From assembly GCA_028274465.1 (NCBI GenBank), contig CM051457.1:105833982-105897981 (forward strand): a stretch of DNA of 64,000 nt, given 5' to 3'. The notes under the pieces are model-generated. The model made no database searches, was not told where the DNA came from, and saw only the letters and a list, made by a program, of their open reading frames with translations. This stretch comes from Plantago ovata. Lineage: Eukaryota > Streptophyta > Magnoliopsida > Lamiales > Plantaginaceae. Shown here piece by piece: positions 23,093 to 35,689 of this stretch. Each line of letters begins with the position of its first letter. The stretch's first letter is position 1. The position numbers were made by a program, and so were the translations under genes.

Positions 23093-23322
23093 TACTACCT
23101 CCGTTTCATTAATAAGTTCCTAAGTGGACTATTTATCACGAACTTTTACCACGTATAACTTTTAAACTAAACTGAATCAATATAAAATAAAAGTTGAGTA
23201 TGAAAATATACTCCATTTAATTTTATAATATAATTTTATTATATTTTTCTCTAATGTAATTTAAGAGTTATACGTGGTCAAAGAACTTATTAATGAAACA
23301 GAGAAAAGAGAAATAGAAAGTA
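23093..23322. mobile_element. Stowaway MITE
   Basis: Begins TA-CTACCTCCGTTTCATTAA; the right side has the complement (TTAATGAAACAGAG), followed by about 15 extra bases before the next TA. Same family as 8355-8595, in reversed internal orientation. Confidence 0.75.
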
Positions 23323-23689
23323 TTACATAACAATAGAGGATTGTGTTTGTTATTCTGTCACTTGTAGCTCAACTTATTTATTCCTGGTACTTATCTTGTA
23401 CTTTGCACTACTATTAATATACGACAGAACACCACCAAATCATCAAGGTGCATCAAGATAAAGGAAAAAAAAAACAAATCAGCTCAATAAACACAAATAA
23501 ACACCACAACTTCACCTCAAAATTCAAATCATCACCCAAAAACAAACCAGATTAAGTTGGGAGTTGTAAAGAAACGCACCTTTTTTTTATATCTGATCAG
23601 CAGCAAACATGATTGAGCCTTTTTACTCCACGGCTCCATCGTTTGCTGCAAAAACACAACCTTTTGATTTGATAAGAACTAGGTTTCTC

Positions 23690-23822
23690 AAAAACCTTCA
23701 AGCTTGGTGAAGCTCTAAAAACATATCTTATTAGGCTCTGCAAACAGAGCTTGATGAAGCTCTGTAACAGAGCTTATCAAGCTCCGCAAACAGAGCTTTA
23801 TAGGCTCTGTTACAGAGCTTAA
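23690..23822. repeat. Short cluster of AGCTCTG/CAGAGCT palindromes
   Basis: Units such as AGCTCTGTAACAGAGCTT and GCTCCGCAAACAGAGCTTT repeated about six times; a lone relative sits at 24226-24247. It resembles the larger arrays at 9-19 kb in design but not in exact sequence. Confidence 0.7.
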
Positions 23823-24510
23823 TTAATTTGCATGACTTATCTCATCAACCCACTACTAAAACTACTGAAACATTACCTACCACTGTACTAGGAAATCGAG
23901 GTTCAGTGGGTTCTACTTGCAATCTTCTGCTATTTTCTTGGACTTTGCATTTTCCTTCTTTATCAAAGTCACAGTGATGTTACATCGGCATCTATTTGGT
24001 TCTATTTCATTTATGACACCTTCTTCATATTATGTAGGTTCTTGGTCAGCTTTTGCTCCGTTGCTCTGGGTCGTTAGTTCACCCTACTGGGGTTGGTCTT
24101 CCCTGGTTCTACGAGTTATGGTATTCCTTTGGCTACTACACTGTCAAGGAGCTGGTCATTAGAATGGATCCCTTTTCTATTTCTTCGCTACTCTTGGGAA
24201 TCTCGTTAGAAAATTAAGCTCTGTAACAAAGCTTGCCAAGCTCTCATTTCATAACTTCAAATGTTAGAGGCGTGGCAAGTGTCTTTTGGGTGATTTGGTC
24301 TATGTGGAGGTGACATGGGATGACTTGGAGTTGTTATGAATGTTTTGGCATCATTAAAATGTTGTGTATTGCTTAGTTCACCGCTCTAGATCCTATAAGG
24401 CGAATTTATACGGAAAAGAGGATCAAGAGCTCAGAGTTCGGCTAGAGCGGGACCAAAAGTGGGGTGGACCGAGACTGGAAGGACCAAAATTGCAATTTGC
24501 TCTCTAATTT

Positions 24511-24756
24511 TATTCCCTCTGTTCCATAATCTTAAACGTTCCATTACAATATTCCTAATCTATAAAATCAAAGTTTTATCTCCAGTCATCAATTTTTTAT
24601 TATTTCTCTTTTCTACTTTATACTATATATCTCTCTCATAATTTATCGTTTATTTACAACTTTACCAATATAATAACTCATACAAACTAATATTACATTA
24701 TTATTTCTCAGTCCAAGATAAAGAAACCCTTAGGAAGTTTATTATGAAATGGAGTA
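24511..24756. mobile_element. Stowaway-like MITE
   Basis: TA-TTCCCTCTGTTCCATAAT on the left is mirrored by ATTATGAAATGGAG-TA on the right. Interior AT-rich. Confidence 0.6.
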
Positions 24757-27700
24757 CTATTTGTTTATTTGCTTACTTTGACAAAGGGTTACAAAATTGG
24801 TAAGAAAAACTAAGTCTTTTCATTAATGTCCCAAGAAAATTTGTTTACTAAACCTTGAAAGTTAGGAAAATTTAAATGGAATGAGTACAATTTTTCAAAA
24901 ACAATTTCCACGGTATTGTTTAAGGTAAATTTGCAACAAAAGAGAAAAGAAGGAAATCAGAAGTTTTGACTTATACAAATACGTAAATCTCACATGAGAA
25001 GGTTGAAATGAAATATAATAAATAGATACCTTTCTTTTCTTTTGCCGCATTTCGCTCAAAGGGGTTTGTTGAAGGGAGATAGTGCATCAAGATGTTCGCA
25101 AGGGCCAACTTGATCCTCTTCCCCAAGGATCTCATATGAGGGACCTGGGAGAGCCGCCGACTCCAACTACCGTCCATGTATGATCCATACTAGATCTGAC
25201 CAACTGCCCATCCTACTTCCTCTATGTTCGATCTTGACTTCCCATCTTTGTCTCAGTAGAGTCTTTCAATGGCATGTTTCGGTCATCTTCCCCATCACTC
25301 GGAAAATTGAGCAACTAGTTCATGTATAAGATATCGTCATTACTTCCTGGACAATTAGACATCCAACCCGTAATCGTATACCCAATAACAAACATACTTA
25401 GTGAAAATATATAGTATTTAATGAAACAGTTGTTTTGATCTTTAGTACGCACAATGTACATTTTGTGAACAAAATAAGCGTTTACTTCAAATTTATGTTG
25501 ATAAAATTTAAAAACATATTATAGAGCAAGATAGGGGCAAATGCAGAAAATAAAATAAGGGGAGCACAATTATTGAAATATATAACTATAAGAAAACTTC
25601 AAAAAGTATACCAGTAGTGTATAGTCTAGTATTTCCCTCGAGCTAAATCAACCTACTAACTAATGCTAAAGTAGCAAATTTGACTACAACAGCTCGTACC
25701 ATAATACTACAATATACTATTGCCTCTTAAGAAAAAAAAATTAAAAAAAATACAAATGTTACTTCTCCCCGAATTAAACAGTACTTTAGCAGTTTAGCCT
25801 ATTTTATGATATTCAATACTTTAACGGTTAGCCTATTTTCTGATATTCAGGCAAGAAAAAATCCTTCATATACCAAGAATAGCAGAGAGATGTTGATCAA
25901 TGATCATGAAGTTTAAAGAAGTTCATATCATCAAATTCAAGCAAGAAGATCATATTCAAAGATTTGCAAGAATAAAGGGTTTTAAATCCGTACCAATTCG
26001 AGAAAGGACGAAGATTGGAAATTGATTCAGGTTACCGCTCAAGTCCTCGTCGCCAATAGATAGAAACGGAGGAGACTAGGAGCGAACAAGTGTGGCTGCC
26101 GAATTAACTTCCTGACTTTTCCTTTTTTCTGATGCTGTGACGTGTGTTGGGTTTGCAGAGAAGGTAATTAGGTTAATTAATTACACTTAAATAATATTTT
26201 ATATATAAATATTTAACCCAGGGGTATAATAGTAATTTCACCGGCCAAAATTTTGAGGTGCACTTGATGCCTCTTGCCGCACTGTGCGCTCGCCCTGGAG
26301 CAAGACATTTTCATTTTATATACTGGAGTGGGTATGTCCAATTTACTTACTGTATGACGGCTACCTGTCTGATTTATATACCGATTATATGAATTGGACA
26401 TGTATCGTCATCTTGCAATATATAAATTGGAAATAATCATTGTTCAGTATATTAATGGGTCGTTTCTCTCTCTGAGTATATCTTTTAGTTTTTTTCATGT
26501 TTCTTATTCTACTGTATATGATGAGGTGGTGTGTTTCCTAAGTTAGACCCTATATGACAAAATTTTGAAGCGAGTACAAGCTAGTCAGGGTATACGCACA
26601 CAAGAATGGTTCCCTGAGTCCGTTGGACATGGTACTCACACGACAACATCCACCATCAGAGCACTCTAATGTTAATTTTAAGTATCAAGTGAGATTTTAG
26701 ACTCTCTACTATGGACGTGGCCAAATAGATTGAAAACAATATATGCCCCAAATTCGTTGAACATACTTGTTAACAAGAAGATTTCAATGAAGAACTATTT
26801 AAAAAAACTAAATTGAATATTTGGAGTTGAAGTACGTACAAAGGGAGAAAAACAGATTAAGGGAAAAGCATGTTCTCTGCTCTTATTTATACAACTGAGA
26901 CAGAGGCAAAACATTATAAACCTAATAATCTAATCGGAAGTACAACTATTACAACAGAAAGTACAAGCTGTAAATGCTTGTATTACATTTTAATTCCAGA
27001 AGTTCTTCTTGTGTGCAAGCAGGTCCTTGTACTCCTTTGTATCTTACAAACTCGTCCAAGACCATAATAATGATTCTAACAACACTCAGTTGTTATCCGA
27101 ACTTTGTAAAGTAGGTTTTAAGAACCCAAAATGGCTGAAATTAGATATGTAAAATTTATACCTTCGGAAGGTCGTATGTGAATTCTCAAGAAAAAAAGAA
27201 GGTCGTACGTGAAACATCTATTTTATTATTCATTGCATATCGGTGTATACGATCGTGTGTGTGTGTATATATTATTGAAAAAGAGACGGTCGAATAAAAG
27301 TTTCAAAATATCTAAATTTGTGGACTCAGGACCGTTCGTTAATTAATTCTCATGTCTTGACGGATACGTGTTTGGTCCATGCATTATTCTTGATCAACCA
27401 CGTCCATATATATTGGAAGAAGAGTTTAGATTCTCCACAGATTTTTAATTTTAATTTTTTTAATCTGAATTTGCATTTGTTGCATTTTTCATGTGATTGC
27501 ATGTGTGTGTGAATTATAAATGAAATTATTGTGTCTACTGTTTACCAATTTGTATTATAAATTGGGACCATCAATATGCCAAGTATAAATGTACAAGACA
27601 AATAAACAAGCTTATCAGGTTTCTACTTTCGACCTTAGTAACACTCCACTTGATCAACCAAACAAAGCAATTTGAATAAATTTTGAGCCTGGCTACGGCG

Positions 27701-28022
27701 GAGATAGAAGGTGGAGCAAGTGAGAAATAGGAATCTCGAGAGTAGACAGAGGCGGCAACTCTAAGTGGATCGAAGTTTTTTGGACCTAGTTGATTTTTAC
27801 TTGGACTTGTATACTTCATTTGAAAATATACGTTTTGAAAAAAGATTTTAAGTATTATTTGAGTTTCTGTTGGCACAAAATGTCTCAAAGAATAGCTTTG
27901 GCTTTTCGTCTCTGTTGGGTTTTCTGATGTAACTTGATTATGTAATTGATATAAATTATTTTTTACTAAAAAAAGAAATAGTTAAAGACGTTAAAATCTC
28001 ACATGCATGTATATAATTGAAG
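24757..28022. other. Long intergenic stretch, no firm gene
   Basis: A minus-strand frame at 25177-24971 ends in a good donor (AAAG|GTATCT) and reads RRLSQVPHMRSLGKRIKLA; it could be an exon or a retroelement scrap but has no partner exons. A CT-rich leader-like segment lies at 26010-26110. Nothing else was recognised. Confidence 0.35.
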
Positions 28023-28500
28023 CCTAGACATACTAGACGAAGAGAAGGCCTAGATTGTAATTCAACTATAATTAGCATGGAGAATGCGGGAGTCATAAGG
28101 TGGTGCAACCGTAAGGAGTTGGGTTACTGAAGTAGAGGTGCGGGGTTCGATCCCAGCGGTGGCGGAGTTATAAGGTTGGTTTTAGGTGTGGAAAAATAAG
28201 GTGGTTTAGGAGGAAATTTGTAATTAGTGTAGGAGTAGTTGTAATATTTTTCGTTTAAAAAAAACTAGCACAGAGAATGCTACTCGCTTAAAAAAAAAAA
28301 AAAAAGTCCAGTGGAAGGGAGTTGGAATGGTGAAAGACAGGTGCAAGTGCAAGGTTCAATCCCTAATGGAGACGTACATAAGACGGTTTAACTGTGGAGA
28401 CATGAGGCGGTTTAAGTGTGGAGACATAATCTGGTTTAAGATGTTGTGTAGTAGTGTAAGAGTAGTTGTAATATTTACCGTTTAAAAAATAAAAATAAAA
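28023..28500 (+). mobile_element. Composite SINE insertion upstream of BAHD 2
   Basis: The word ATTGAAGC occurs at both ends (about 28015 and 28500), and the BAHD 3 upstream region lacks everything between, so this is one inserted block. It holds two SINE bodies and two A-tails. The right body (from about 28300) has AAGGTTCAATCCC as B box and ends in A-rich sequence. Confidence 0.65.
28088..28265 (+). mobile_element. tRNA-derived SINE
   Basis: Reads AAGGTGGTGCAACCGTAAGG then GGGGTTCGATCCC (B box) and ends in an A run. Flanked by TAGCATGGAGAATGC and TAGCACAGAGAATGC, a 15-bp duplication with two mismatches. Confidence 0.8.
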
Positions 28501-28761
28501 ATTGAAGCTAACTACAAAGGTCCCTAATGTGCATGATCAACTATGTTGTAATGCCTGAAACCACGTATGCATTGTCTGGTTATATATATAACGTATATTC
28601 ATGTTGTCCCATTTTTTTTTTTTCATTTATATTTATTTAGAAAAAGTAATAAAATAAATTGCTTTATTTGTGTGGGGATGAAAATCGTGGCTTCTTATCA
28701 AGAATGTGTGATACGTGTGGAGATCGGAAGTAGGACATAAAAGTTGGTTGCAACTGCATGC

Positions 28762-28768
28762 TATAAAT
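28762..28768 (+). promoter_or_regulatory. TATA box of BAHD gene 2
   Basis: TATAAAT 82 bp before the start codon; the same word stands about 104 bp before the start codon of BAHD gene 3. Confidence 0.55.
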
Positions 28769-28849
28769 CAATCCATCATCAGCTTATTATAAGAACTGCA
28801 TCATCAGCTTATTATAAGAACTTTTTCGTGTTGCTAATACTGGCTTTCA

Positions 28850-30789
28850 ATGTCTATCGCCTTCGCATGTGCTACGGCAACAACTAGTTGCTCTTTCAAG
28901 GTATATCATTTATTATCAGCTAAGTTATTTAATTATACAATCATGCATATATTCTTTTTCGTCCCTAAATAAATGTGATGTTAATTTTAACTACTCGTAC
29001 AACAGAGCTTTGGGGGACTGGGGCTTTTTTATGGGGCACTAGAGCCAAGTGTCATGCATGTAGCACTGGCCTAACACTTCCGATGGCAAAAAATACCAAG
29101 TTTTTTTTACGAATTTACATTTACTTCAACATTAGTATTCTTACCATTTTTGTTCTAGTTTTTTCTTTAAACCACATATGGTAACCGTTGTATTTATTTT
29201 GGGACGGATAGATTATGAGAGATTTATTCCAACTTGAAACATGCAAAAAGATATTCCAAATGGTAATTAACAGGAAAAGAGCATTACTCAACATGCGGCG
29301 GCAACCGAGTCCAAGCAAGTATTATTGTCACAACAAGATGGAGGAATTGGACAGAAATCAAAGCTTTTGGTAACAAAAAGGAAAAGCGTCACAATTACTC
29401 CCGTTAATGAAAAGATTTTTCCAAAGGGACTTTACCTGCTTTCAAATCTGGACCAAATGTACCCTTTCTTAGTTGAGGTTGCTTTTGCATATGAAAATAA
29501 AGGCGGCATTAATGTTGATGTTACCAACGTTCTGAAGAAATCGTTGGAAAAAGTCTTAGAGGAGTATTATCCTCTAGCCGGAGGGATGGACAAGAGTAAG
29601 GATGGGAATATGTTGGTGGATTGTAGTGCAGGGCATGGTGGTGTACCGTTCTTGGAAGCATTTTGCGATCAAGATATGGCTTCTGCGATCGGGGATATTA
29701 CAAAGATTGACGACAAGCTTGTCGAGTTTGTTTATGCCGAGGAGAAACCTTATGGTACGATATTGGATGTGCCACCATTATCAGTCCAGGTATGATTTTA
29801 TACTATGACATAGTCAGAGTTATTGACGAACCGGTTAATAGTTGATACTTTTCTCTCTTTGAACCATTCCTTGCAATATTTACTTATTTCTAACATATAG
29901 ATGTATCATCTGAGTTTAGGTTACTAAATTTAAGTGTGGCGGTATCATCCTAGTGGTTGGATTCAACCACGCAGTAATGGACGGTCAAGCTTTCTCCGAT
30001 TTCATGATCAGTTGGTCCCAAGTTGCTAGAGGCTTGCCATTTTCTCATCCACATCTTGATAGATCGATACTCGCTCCAAGAAATCCTCCACAGATCAGCG
30101 GACCTCACTATGAATTCACAAACTCTAAAACCACACTTCATCAATCGGGCACGAAACACCAACAAAAAATCAGAAAGAAAAAATCCTTCACCTTCACTCC
30201 ATCCAAGATGAGCCAACTAAAGAAATTAGCCATGCAAAACAGCAACCCTAACACCAGCCCCACTAGCTTTGAAGTCCTAACTGCACTCATTTGGGTTTGT
30301 TGGACTAAAGCCATGAGAATTAAACCGCAGAGTACTACACAAATCTTATCTGTAGTGGACGGTCGTTCTAAGTTCCAACCTCCACTTCCTAAGGCCTACT
30401 TCGGCAATGGCATTGTGTTGGCATGTGCTCGGTCTAAGGCAAGTGACCTAACTAGTGAACAACTCTCATTTGCAGTACAACTAGTTCACGAATCTATTAA
30501 AGGAGTTACAGAAGACCATATGAGATCAACAATAGATTACCGTGAGGTGAACCGTAAACCTGTAGAGCATGTGAACACGTTGTGGATCACCAAGTGGAGT
30601 AGGATTCCATTCTATGAGGTGAACTTTTCATGGGGAGGGCCTAAACATGTCGGGCCCGCCTTGCTCCTTGATAACCTTGTGGTTCTTCTGGCGGACGGTA
30701 AGGATGCTAAAAACTTGGTTGTGTCAATAAGCCTGCCTGTTGAAGCTATGGAGATATTTGAAGCGCAAATGGAATCAATATTGAATTGA
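28850..30789 (+). CDS. BAHD acyltransferase gene 2
   Basis: Predicted cytosolic acyl-CoA-dependent acyltransferase. Exons 28850-28900, 29274-29789 and 29920-30789 are all phase 0 and give 478 aa. Exon 1 encodes only MSIAFACATATTSCSFK and splices into EKSITQHAAA; the paralogue at 46607 has the same split, which supports the start. HXXXD is HAVMD at residues 206-210. The structural DFGWG box is changed to NFSWG (about 424-428). Other landmarks: LSNLDQMYPF, EEYYPLAGGM, PPLSVQVTKFKCGG, DRSILAPRNPP. It is about 40 residues longer at the N terminus than a typical family member; the extension is Ala/Thr/Ser-rich, so organelle targeting is possible but speculative. The acceptor alcohol cannot be read from sequence; the omega-hydroxyacid feruloyl-transferase group is the nearest match from memory. 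Confidence 0.88.
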
Positions 30790-31965
30790 TCATATATGGC
30801 TCTTAGCCACTATATATATTATTCAGTTTGAGATAATTTTCGTGTAGTTGTGTTGTTAATTGGATATGATATAGGTACAGTTGTATATATCTTCGCCTTC
30901 ATGTTGTTTAAGAGTTGCAAACTTGCAATACATATTGATGAAGTGAGTATGTTCATTAGTACATTTCAGTATCGTATCACTCCACAACATTAATTAATAG
31001 CTCGCAAATCTGCATGTGCTTAACGAGAAATAAGATTATGTACAGGGTTTAACCCAATACACAATTTACTCAGGTTCTATCGTAAACAAAATGATAATTA
31101 ATAACAATCACATTTGACTATTTAATTTGAGTAACATGTATTAACAACTTACTAACTTAGGATTAGCGGACTAAACACTTATAATTAGAGTGTTGTGAGG
31201 ATTAAACTCACGACCTCTCGCTAAAAGTGAGAATCATACCGTGCCAATGCAGTGATACTCTCTCCATTCACCAATACATACATTTGCTTAATAGCGTTAT
31301 ATTTCGGAGATCATTCACCTAATTTAGGTTAGGGATGATGATAATATAAAGTGTGGTTTGCTTAAAGGTCCAAAACTTTTGCTTAATTGTTTAAATGGCA
31401 CGAATTTCACTTTTTCAAATTCATATACAGTACTATGGTTTCTGACCATGCTATATTTTGTTTGGAAATGACAAAATTTATTAGTTACTTGATCATCAAC
31501 TTATAAGAGACTCTGCAAAAACACTACACACCGAAAAGGATACAGATACAAACGGAAAGGAGCATATATAATGACTTTAACCAAGTACTTATATAGAAAG
31601 ACAGGAGATATCCAATAAGCGTTGCGGTTGAGGTACCTCTTGACCACCCTTGTCATGATCTAGTATATTTCTCCACTAGCGAAGAATCAAGAATCAGAGA
31701 GTGACGAATTGAAAAACTACTCTAACCAAAATCAAAATGGACCAATACTATTTGGGTTAAGTTTAGGGAACAAAGACACACAAATGATGATGTTCCCCAA
31801 TGGACCCTCACAGTCTCACACTTACTAAGGTACCACCTAAGCCCGTCTCCAGACTTTAGAAACGCAACAGTTGAGCTCAAACTCTGTTGTTTACTTTTTT
31901 TCTCTCTTCCTTCTCAATTAATTAATGTTAATGGATCGATTGTGACTCGTCAACATATATACTAC
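30790..31965. other. 3' flank of BAHD 2 with a tRNA-Pro-like SINE remnant
   Basis: At about 31150-31290 the minus strand reads GGTATGATTCTCAC and then GAGAGGTCGTGAGTTTAATCC, resembling the tRNA-Pro-like sequence at 58487. No gene is visible in the rest. Confidence 0.4.
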
Positions 31966-32223
31966 TACTACATCCGTCCCAGGAAACTATACCCATTTTG
32001 ACTTTTTTGGTCAACAGTTTTCGACTTTGACTACAAATTACTCATAAATTGTAATGGTTAAATATATAACAAAATTACATAATGAAAATTTAGAAAGTAA
32101 AGTTTCATGATATAATTTTATTATATATTTATCATTACAATTTAGTAGTAATTTGTAGTCAAAGTCGAAAACTGTTGACCAGAAAAAGTCAAAATGAGTA
32201 AAGTTTTCTGGGACGGGGGAGTA
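31966..32223. mobile_element. Stowaway MITE
   Basis: TA-CTACATCCGTCCCAGGAAAC is inverted at the right as TTTTCTGGGACGGGGGAG-TA. Long inner inverted segments (GTCAACAGTTTTCGACTTTG) make it fold into one hairpin. Confidence 0.85.
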
Positions 32224-33104
32224 CTAAACTTTTGTGCCATCTGCCCATTCATATGAATATCTTTTTTTTTCTACTTTTATTATCTATTTTTTATAATTAA
32301 CGTATAAATAAAAAATATAAAATACAATTTGTAATATATATTTATACCATTACATTATACAATTTTTATTACAAAAAATTATTATAGTATTTTTATTTTT
32401 GAATTTCTTATAATATTTATTCCATTTCGAAATATTTTATAACTTGTATGATATTTTCAACATCTGTGGTAATATATTTTATTTTAGAATTTATTGTAAA
32501 ATTCCGTTTCGAAATATTTTGTAATTTATTTGATGTTTTTAAATAAAATGAATTATGAGTTTTAAAACAAAATAATAAAATAAATAAAAAACAGCAGATG
32601 ACTGGGGGAATCAAGTATTGAAAGATGTGGAGATTAAATTAGTGAAATGCTAATAACATACCACATTTGGAGTATGCCCGATCAAAATGCTTCTTCTTAA
32701 AGATCGCCACAACTAAGTGGCGCTTTGTTGTCAACCATTACTGGGGGTGTTCGGCCCGCAAGAAGGAAGGTCGGGACGAGAAAATGGTCCATGAAAGGAC
32801 TTTGGGCTTGAGCTCCAAATTGAACCTCAACTATGAATATGAGAGAAGTATTAAGTGACAAAGCAAAGCAAGGACCAACCCATACAATGCCACAAAACCG
32901 AACAACTGGAACCCATTGAACTTAAATATCTGAGTATCCCAAATCAATAGTACTACTAGATAGACACAGCCTTTTCCATTGTTCCGCTACTGTACTCTCC
33001 TCCGATAATGATTTCACCTTCGAACCACACACCAGACAAAACCAGTCCGTTAAGCGTTAATTTTTACCACACTTATAAAAGCATGGTAAATAGAACTGTT
33101 TCAT
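32224..33104. other. AT-rich intergenic
   Basis: Very A/T-rich to about 32600, then unassigned sequence. No supported gene. Confidence 0.45.
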
Positions 33105-34304
33105 GAAACTGTTAACCATGAATTTTTATAACCTGCAAATAAATATAAAAAGAAGGAAAAAAACATGGAACATAATATTTATTGATAATTCGTGGGTTAC
33201 AACTTTCGTGGATCTCTTGATTCCTCTTTCAAACGGATATGAACTGGATTACCGGGGTCAAATGACTTGTTCCGGGTTTGATCTAACCTACAATTTTGTA
33301 GTAGGGGTTTGGATTTGGAATTTACCTACAATTTGGTTGTAGGGAGTTTGATGAAGTCATTTGTGACTCCATCTCTAACTACTTAGCTCTAGCCACCCTC
33401 ACATATTTATAGGTGGGTAATAACTTAGAGGGCAAGATAAATTCGTATCTTGGAGATATGATAGGGATATCATCCTAATCTTCTAATTATTATCACATAT
33501 GTCGTGATAATTATCTTTAAATACAATGATATCCTAGCATAGTAAAACACCACTAACTTATGCAATTTAGATGTCTACAAATGCCCACTCGAGACGAGTT
33601 GTAGAGACTTGATGACGATTACAACTTGTCTCGAAATTTTAATATAGAACTTCGATCTTGATTTGACATGCCCCCAATTTAGCTTTCCACATGAAATCAG
33701 CGGCATCGGCAGAGACGCATTCCGGATGATCCAAGCTTTATGTCCACACTTAAGGGATTAAAGCATGCACACGTACACTTCATATTCTCCTTGGCCCATC
33801 ACTTCCGTAGCTCTTGACACATGGATGCAGTCTGGTGCTCATGCTATCTTTTCCAATTGAGACTCCTGGCTTTTCTGTATTCATCCTTTGATTTGGATCC
33901 CAAGAGTGACTTAGCATGCCCCATGAAATTCTACGAACATGAACCTTGAGAGAGTGGAGATGAAGAGCGAAAATTGTCTCACTGGGCGTGTCAATTTGTT
34001 AACCATGAATTTTCATAACCTGCGAATAAACATAAAAAGAAGGAAAAAACATGGAACATGATATTTATTGATAATTTGTGGGTTACAACTTTCGTGGATC
34101 TCTTGATTCCTCTCTCTAACGGATATGAACTGGATTACCGAGGGTCAAATGACTTGTTCCGGGTTTGATCTAACCTACAATTTTGTAGTAGGGGTTTGGA
34201 TTTGGAGTTTACCTACAATTTGGTTGTAGAGAGTTTGATGAAGTCGTTTGTGACTCCATCTCTAACTACTTAGCTCTAGCCACCCTCACATATTTATAGG
34301 TGGG

Positions 34305-34788
34305 TGATATGGGAAAATATGTCACCACTATGACAAGGCCTCGAAATACAAAGCTACCCTCGAAAGTATCTACACCCTCGAAATGACAGACACCCTCGAA
34401 ACGTATGCATCCTCGAAGCCACCAGGCATTCACACCCTCGAAAGAGTCTACACCCTCGAAAGTACAGACACCCTCGAAAGGCACATACACCCTCGAACAC
34501 GTACAAACAGTTGGGAACTACACCTCATACCCACATTTGTCTATATATAGCCAAGGTACACTACTACTTCAGAACACTCTCAACACACTTCCACTATCTA
34601 CCTTCATTTCCTTCGGGTATAAACACTTGAATGCAACACCGGTCTAACTATCGGCAGGCCGGTAAACCACTAACATCCCCACCCCATCCCCAAGTTTCCG
34701 CTAAGAAATAAACCCAAGAACGACTCTAAACGGAGGAGATCTTGGAGATGGTGAGGAAAACGGCACGATCCACATTTTTACCTCATCA
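34305..34788 (+). repeat. 5' LTR of the LARD-like element, with CCCTCGAA array
   Basis: Eight boxes of the form CCCTCGAA (one CTCGAAG variant) at 34350-34500, about 16-20 bp apart, stand just upstream of TATATATAG (34542-34550). The 3' LTR at 40193-40681 has the same array and is about 97% identical by eye, with a 5-nt length difference near its end. Confidence 0.88.
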
Positions 34789-34790
34789 TC

Positions 34791-34809
34791 TTGGCGCCGT
34801 CTGTGGGAA
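34791..34809 (+). promoter_or_regulatory. Primer binding site of the LARD-like element
   Basis: TTGGCGCCGTCTGTGGGAA begins two bases after the 5' LTR ends. Confidence 0.75.
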
Positions 34810-35689
34810 TCGGGACAAGAAGTTGTGGCTCTAAGGGGTGGACGGTAGGCGGCAGATCTAGTCGCTGATGGCCGGGCCAGTGTTGTTTCTTTCCGACAAG
34901 CACAATCAAAGCTTGATAGAGAGAAGCCTAGAGAATTGCAATCCAACAAAAGAAAAGAGAAAACAAGAGATCCGAATCTGACTCTTCAAAGCACTAGGAT
35001 CAAGATCTAGCTCCAAGTTGTTGGAAAAGAAGGGGATTCTTAACTAAGAATCCAACCCCAAAACTTGTAAGCTGCACCAAACGTGCCGTTGTGAAGTTTG
35101 CTCCGGGAAACATCGTCTGAAGGAGCCAAATTTACCCAGATCTAAACCTACAGAGAACGCTATCCAAGAAGGGTCGAAGAGACCCAAATCGACTCAGCCT
35201 TAGCCCACAGGCTCAAAGAAAAGAAAGGGTTTGAATGGTGCAGTTGTCCAATAGGTTGCTGGGAATTGCCCCAGGCCCCTTTAAACTCTAAAAGAGAGAC
35301 TCGAAGTAGTGGAAAACTATGGAGAACACCTCAAAGAGAAGGGCTCGAAGAAGACAGACATGGAAAAGAACAGTCGAACCACTACTCCGACTTGCGGACT
35401 CAAAGAAAAGGGTCGAAAAGACAAAGTCGAACCACATTTTCAACCCACAAACTCTTCGACCCACGAACTCCCAAAGAAAATGGTCGAAGAGACAGTCGAA
35501 GTACCAGGCCTCGAAGTGGTGGAAAACTGATTAGGGAAATAAACCCGAGTCAGTCTACGGAAACTCTCCAAGTAGCATAAAGCAGAAGTAATTAGGGAAC
35601 CCAAAGAGGTCAACCCCCGAAATTATCTCTAGTCAAATTCAAACACTATGTTGAACTTGAAGAGAGCTCTAATCTCCAACCAAAGGCTC

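Larger units (their letters stand above)
22508..24507. mobile_element. Mutator-like TIR element with AGCTCTG palindromes
   Basis: Ends are inverted: left GGGTAAATTGCACTTTTGGTCC, right complement GAGCAAATTGCAATTTTGGTCC. Further in, both arms carry GGTCC-rich text. It contains a Stowaway MITE and a short cluster of AGCTCTG...CAGAGCT palindromes. No 9-bp duplication could be matched and no transposase is seen. Confidence 0.6.

Noticed and set aside
24971..25177. Candidate exon on the minus strand
   Set aside because: Only one splice site is plausible and no partner exon or family was found, so it is mentioned as intergenic content only.
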